From positions 1-41,260 of the IMG/VR virus record IMGVR_UViG_3300005832_000036: a DNA stretch of 41,260 nucleotides; one strand, written 5' to 3'. The position numbers were made by a program, and so were the translations under genes. This DNA is from a virus. The notes beneath the pieces were generated by a model. That model did not search any database and was not told the origin of the DNA. It was given only the letters and a program-made list of their open reading frames with translations. Position 1 is the stretch's first letter, and every line of letters starts with the position of its first letter. This document shows, one piece after another, positions 38,776-41,260 of this stretch.

Positions 38776-38835
38776 CCTAGAAAAATCTTTTCTAAACATT
38801 TTTAATTAAAGAAAAAAAATAAGTATGTAATATTT

Positions 38836-39876
38836 TTAGAAGATTGTTTCGATTTGCTTCATGTCATTTTCTAAATATTTGTGTTGAACGTTGATATAAT
38901 GATCCTCACCAATTTTGATACTATTGCCCATTATCAAAGCTAATTTACCCCGATCAACATTTTTCTCAGCCATAATCGATCCAAACGTCTTTCTTAGTGC
39001 GTATGGATTTAATTTTACGCCGATTTTTTTTGCTTCTAACCGCATGGCACGGTTGAAAGATTGACTGATCCGGTATGGCAAAACAAAGATAGTGTCTGTA
39101 AAGTACAGCTCTTTTAGCTCAAGAAGAAAAGTTTCTAGTTTCGGATAAATAGGTATTATTCTTCCTGGTTTATTTTTATTTTGTGAAATTATATTGAGAG
39201 TTTTTTTTTCAAAATCAATGTCTTGCCATTTCAGATTTCTTGCTTCCTTTGGGCGCATCCCTGTCATCAGCATAAATTGAATACAGGATGCTATCTTTTT
39301 GTTCGGTATTTTTTGTAATAATTCTAATTCTTTCTCTTCTAATCGCTCGGGCTTCCTTTTCATTTTAACTCTAAATCTTTCGATAATTGGTAAATTTTGC
39401 AAATAATCATTTTTTACACAAAATGTTAATATTTTTTTCAATTCAGCTAAAATCATATTGTTGTATGTATTACTAAATTTGTATTGTAGCAGAAAGTTTT
39501 TAAAGCTTTCTATGAGTCGATAATTGATGTCATTGACGATTTGTGTGTTGAAAAAACTAAGGTGCTTTGAAGTATTCATGTTTATAATAAAAGTTCTCTG
39601 CTCAATTTCTATGTTAATTTTTTGCTCAAGTTTTTTACTATATAGGCTCTTTGCCTCTTCAAATGTAATCTTCCGATCATTTTGGCTAGGGGAATCTAAG
39701 TATCTTGCTAACTCTAATTGAGCTTGTTTGGAATTTACGGCTCTCAAATTTTTCAAAATTTTTCGTTTCCTGATTTTAACCCCGTTCTTTATCACTGTGT
39801 AATTCTCGACAATGTATGCATATCTTTCCTTTTTGCCGTCTTTTAGTTTTTTATTTACCCATTGTATCGTAGCCAT
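38836..39876 (-). CDS. int: tyrosine integrase with altered catalytic boxes
   Basis: The 346-residue protein has the phage integrase layout: an N-terminal arm-binding domain (about 1-65), a core-binding domain (about 70-165) and a catalytic domain. Box I is MTGMRPKEARNLKWQDID with Arg208. Box II is PYALRKTFG with Arg295. The nucleophile is likely Tyr327 in DHYINV. Both usual histidines differ: HxLR reads YALR (Tyr292), and LGHS reads MGNS (Asn318). The beta-hairpin Lys is probably within NKNKPGRIIPI. It would catalyse integration at attP/attB. AAAGGAACAAAA precedes the ATG, and a good promoter lies upstream. Confidence 0.9.
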   Translation of the reverse strand: MATIQWVNKKLKDGKKERYAYIVENYTVIKNGVKIRKRKILKNLRAVNSKQAQLELARYLDSPSQNDRKITFEEAKSLYSKKLEQKINIEIEQRTFIINMNTSKHLSFFNTQIVNDINYRLIESFKNFLLQYKFSNTYNNMILAELKKILTFCVKNDYLQNLPIIERFRVKMKRKPERLEEKELELLQKIPNKKIASCIQFMLMTGMRPKEARNLKWQDIDFEKKTLNIISQNKNKPGRIIPIYPKLETFLLELKELYFTDTIFVLPYRISQSFNRAMRLEAKKIGVKLNPYALRKTFGSIMAEKNVDRGKLALIMGNSIKIGEDHYINVQHKYLENDMKQIETIF

Positions 39877-39941
39877 TTTTGTTCCTTTCGTTTAAAAAAT
39901 ACTTTCGTAAAAAAATCGTAAAACCAAGGCCATAAAATTTA

Positions 39942-39970
39942 ATGATAACAAAGCTAATTCCTGGCGTCAA
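39942..39970 (-). promoter_or_regulatory. promoter of int, minus strand
   Basis: On the minus strand TTGACG (39970-39965), 17 bases, TATCAT (39947-39942); five of six matches at each element. The start would be about 55-60 bases before the int ATG. It lies inside the candidate attP region, so integration could separate or preserve it. Confidence 0.65.
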
Positions 39971-40048
39971 TGATTGGCTTGTATCGCTAGCTTATCATGA
40001 ATGTCCTAAGCATTCCTAAGGTCTATTTTGAGTGTATTTATTGAACGG

Positions 40049-40063
40049 TGTTATCAGATAACA
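40049..40063. promoter_or_regulatory. palindromic operator candidate
   Basis: TGTTATC-A-GATAACA is a perfect 7-bp inverted repeat with a one-base centre, typical of a dimeric repressor or integration-factor site. It lies about 80 bases upstream of the int promoter, within the non-coding stretch 39877-40170, which holds no gene. Confidence 0.45.
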
Positions 40064-40170
40064 ACAATAAACTATCTGTATATTTAACTTAAATGTAAAA
40101 CTATAGTAAAACTAAAAAACAAGTAAAATCATCACAATTATCATAAAAAAGTCTTGATTTATTATTTTAA

Positions 40171-40365
40171 TTATATTATTATTTCTGTGTTGGAAGTTAC
40201 CCAATTTTTAACACCAGAAGGACTTTTGCCTAGCTTTAGTCCTTTTCTGGTTTCTATGTACAGTCTTAATAAACCATATTTTAATTCAAGATTAATTCTA
40301 TTTATTTCAATTATGATCTGTATTTTAATTTTTTGAAGATATTCTTCATTTTCAAGGTCCAGCAT
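40171..40365 (-). CDS. hypothetical protein, 64 residues
   Basis: The frame starts MLDLENEEYLQKIKIQIIIE with AAAAGGAAATTAAC upstream. The helical N-terminal half is followed by a basic loop (RKGLKLGKSPSG) and ends WVTSNTEIII. It is the last gene of the rightmost minus operon before the integration region. Function unknown. Confidence 0.5.
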   Translation of the reverse strand: MLDLENEEYLQKIKIQIIIEINRINLELKYGLLRLYIETRKGLKLGKSPSGVKNWVTSNTEIII

Positions 40366-40377
40366 GTTAATTTCCTT

Positions 40378-40596
40378 TTATTTAATTTGTATGTCTTCTA
40401 TTTCCCAAACATATTTAAAACCCGCAATACCACTTCTAAAGACACATTTTTCAGAGATTAAAAGTCGTTCCAAAAAAACAAATACTAATTTTTGCTTGTG
40501 AAAAAATATTCTTGGAAAAAGAATAAACTTCTCTCTTTTTCTAGTTTTTCCGAGATACAAATTCTCATTTTTGTTTAGACGAATAATTATTTTCAT
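40378..40596 (-). CDS. hypothetical protein, 72 residues
   Basis: The ATG is coupled to the stop of the HTH gene (TAATG), with AGGGAATA before it. The product (MKIIIRLNKNENLYLGKTRK...) is basic and beta-rich, ending FKYVWEIEDIQIK. No family is recognised. Confidence 0.5.
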   Translation of the reverse strand: MKIIIRLNKNENLYLGKTRKREKFILFPRIFFHKQKLVFVFLERLLISEKCVFRSGIAGFKYVWEIEDIQIK

Positions 40597-40775
40597 TATT
40601 CCCTGTACTCGTAGTATGTTTTTCCTCCAAGTTTCAAAAACCTCAGGTTTTGGTTTTTCAGCCTTGTCGAAATACCATGTGTATTTAGTCCAATTTTTTC
40701 AGCGAGTTTTTTTTGTGTCTCGAATTGATTTTTCAGCAGTAACAATTTTCCTAGAGTTAGTTTTGTTCTTGGCAT
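40596..40775 (-). CDS. small HTH protein, 59 residues
   Basis: The frame starts MPRTKLTLGKLLLLKNQFET, then QKKLAEKIGLNTHGISTRLK, a helix-turn-helix, and a short C-terminal beta hairpin (LRFLKLGGKTYYEYRE). This is the size of phage Cro-like or small regulators. The start overlaps the upstream gene by 19 bases; the ribosome binding site is weak. It could act on the nearby palindrome or promoters. Confidence 0.55.
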   Translation of the reverse strand: MPRTKLTLGKLLLLKNQFETQKKLAEKIGLNTHGISTRLKNQNLRFLKLGGKTYYEYRE

Positions 40776-41065
40776 TTTATTTCGCTTTCTATTATTTTTT
40801 TAATAATTGCAGATTTTTTTAATTCCGAATATTTTAATTCTGTTCCCCAAATACAGCCTATATCTGTAGCTATTATTACTTGTTTTTCTTTTTCTAGTGC
40901 TATTTTTAAGTGACAGCTAACTAAAAACCAGTTATAATCCATTATTTTTATTCTGCGTTTATTCGCAAAACCAAGCGTATTTTGTGAAAATAAGCTTTTT
41001 GCTAATTTTGTGATGTCAACAAAAACATTCATTGAAATAAAAAAATTAATATCACTATTTTTCAT
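40757..41065 (-). CDS. hypothetical protein, 102 residues
   Basis: The frame MKNSDINFFISMNVFVDITK... continues with a mixed alpha/beta region and a Lys/Glu-rich helix (LKKSAIIKKIIESEIKCQEQ). It is coupled to the TM-peptide stop (ATGA). No clear ribosome binding site and no known family. Confidence 0.5.
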   Translation of the reverse strand: MKNSDINFFISMNVFVDITKLAKSLFSQNTLGFANKRRIKIMDYNWFLVSCHLKIALEKEKQVIIATDIGCIWGTELKYSELKKSAIIKKIIESEIKCQEQN

Positions 41066-41205
41066 GTTAGTTTGAGAGACTGCGATATTTTTAATATTGC
41101 TAATATGCTGATAGATAAAAAAGTAAATATTAAAAATAACGCTAAACTAATTTTGTAAATTCTTTCGTCCCTAATTTCTCTATAGCCTTTATTGATTTTT
41201 TGCAT
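41062..41205 (-). CDS. 47-residue single-TM protein
   Basis: The frame starts MQKINKGYREIRDERIYKIS, followed by a hydrophobic helix LALFLIFTFLSISILAIL and a short tail. TTAAGGAGAGAAA precedes the ATG, a strong ribosome binding site. If the ends are joined, it lies 33 bases after the 92-residue gene that begins at 257, continuing the leftward operon. Confidence 0.55.
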   Translation of the reverse strand: MQKINKGYREIRDERIYKISLALFLIFTFLSISILAILKISQSLKLT

Positions 41206-41260
41206 TTTCTCTCCTTAAAAAATTTCTTATTTTTCTAACTAATCGCCTATGCCCCAAAAA

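Larger units (their letters stand above)
39907..40128. repeat. candidate attP region with GTAAAA arm-type repeats
   Basis: GTAAAA occurs at 39907 and 39918 on one side and at 40095, 40106 and 40123 on the other, with 11-base spacing within each pair. The segment between holds CCTAAG at 40005 and 40015. This arrangement of two arms flanking a central segment just upstream of int resembles an attP with integrase arm sites. The exact core cannot be defined without an attB. Confidence 0.45.

Overview
The window looks like one essentially complete, AT-rich (by eye about two-thirds A+T) temperate phage genome with short-tailed, P22-like virion architecture. I see no host chromosomal genes, rRNA, tRNA or CRISPR array. 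The host is most likely a Gram-negative bacterium: the phage carries Sec-type signal peptides, a probable outer-membrane beta-barrel and an L,D-transpeptidase-like wall enzyme, and its genes use AGGAGG-type ribosome binding sites. I cannot name the host genus.

Layout. (1) Positions 6337 down to 1, minus strand: a dense operon of small accessory genes, including a ParB-like protein, a radical SAM gene interrupted by an in-frame amber codon, two-TM and zinc-ribbon proteins, and three adjacent small helical genes that may be paralogues. (2) 6338-6509: the divergent control region. (3) 6510-9104, plus: a putative small terminase, a broken cytosine methyltransferase, a DUF6496-like protein, a MazG-like protein, SSB and micro-ORFs. 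(4) 9101-15553: large terminase, P22-type portal, scaffold, major capsid and a probable decoration protein. A promoter/terminator pair that could make a short RNA lies between portal and scaffold. (5) 15564-20700: six consecutive genes with signal peptides, several with tail-fibre-like features. (6) 20711-30319: gp4-like adaptor, a beta-helix tailspike (also with a signal peptide), gp10-like tail protein, a carbohydrate-binding-like protein, a GNAT-like protein and three putative ejection proteins. (7) 30400-32135: a lysis and host-envelope cassette. (8) 38589 down to 32150, minus: replication and recombination genes (O-like initiator, loader-like protein, RecT-like annealer, SbcD/SbcC pair, RusA). 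(9) 38836-39876, minus: tyrosine integrase with its promoter and a candidate attP upstream. (10) 41205 down to 40171, minus: small regulatory-type genes.

All minus-strand genes run 6337 to 1 and then, if the ends are joined, 41260 down to 32150. All plus-strand genes run 6510 to 32135. The gene cut at position 1 stays open across the joined ends for seven more codons. This supports, without proving, a circular or circularly permuted complete genome with one divergent and one convergent point.

The most unusual signals are: (a) eight genes in the structural and lysis region carrying Sec signal peptides, although phage virion proteins normally assemble in the cytoplasm; (b) two arrays of TTCGGAG/TCCGAA boxes with helical (10-bp) phasing, one inside the putative small terminase gene and one inside the O-like initiator gene, which resemble a pac site and an origin; (c) the amber-interrupted radical SAM gene; and (d) an integrase lacking both usual catalytic-region histidines.
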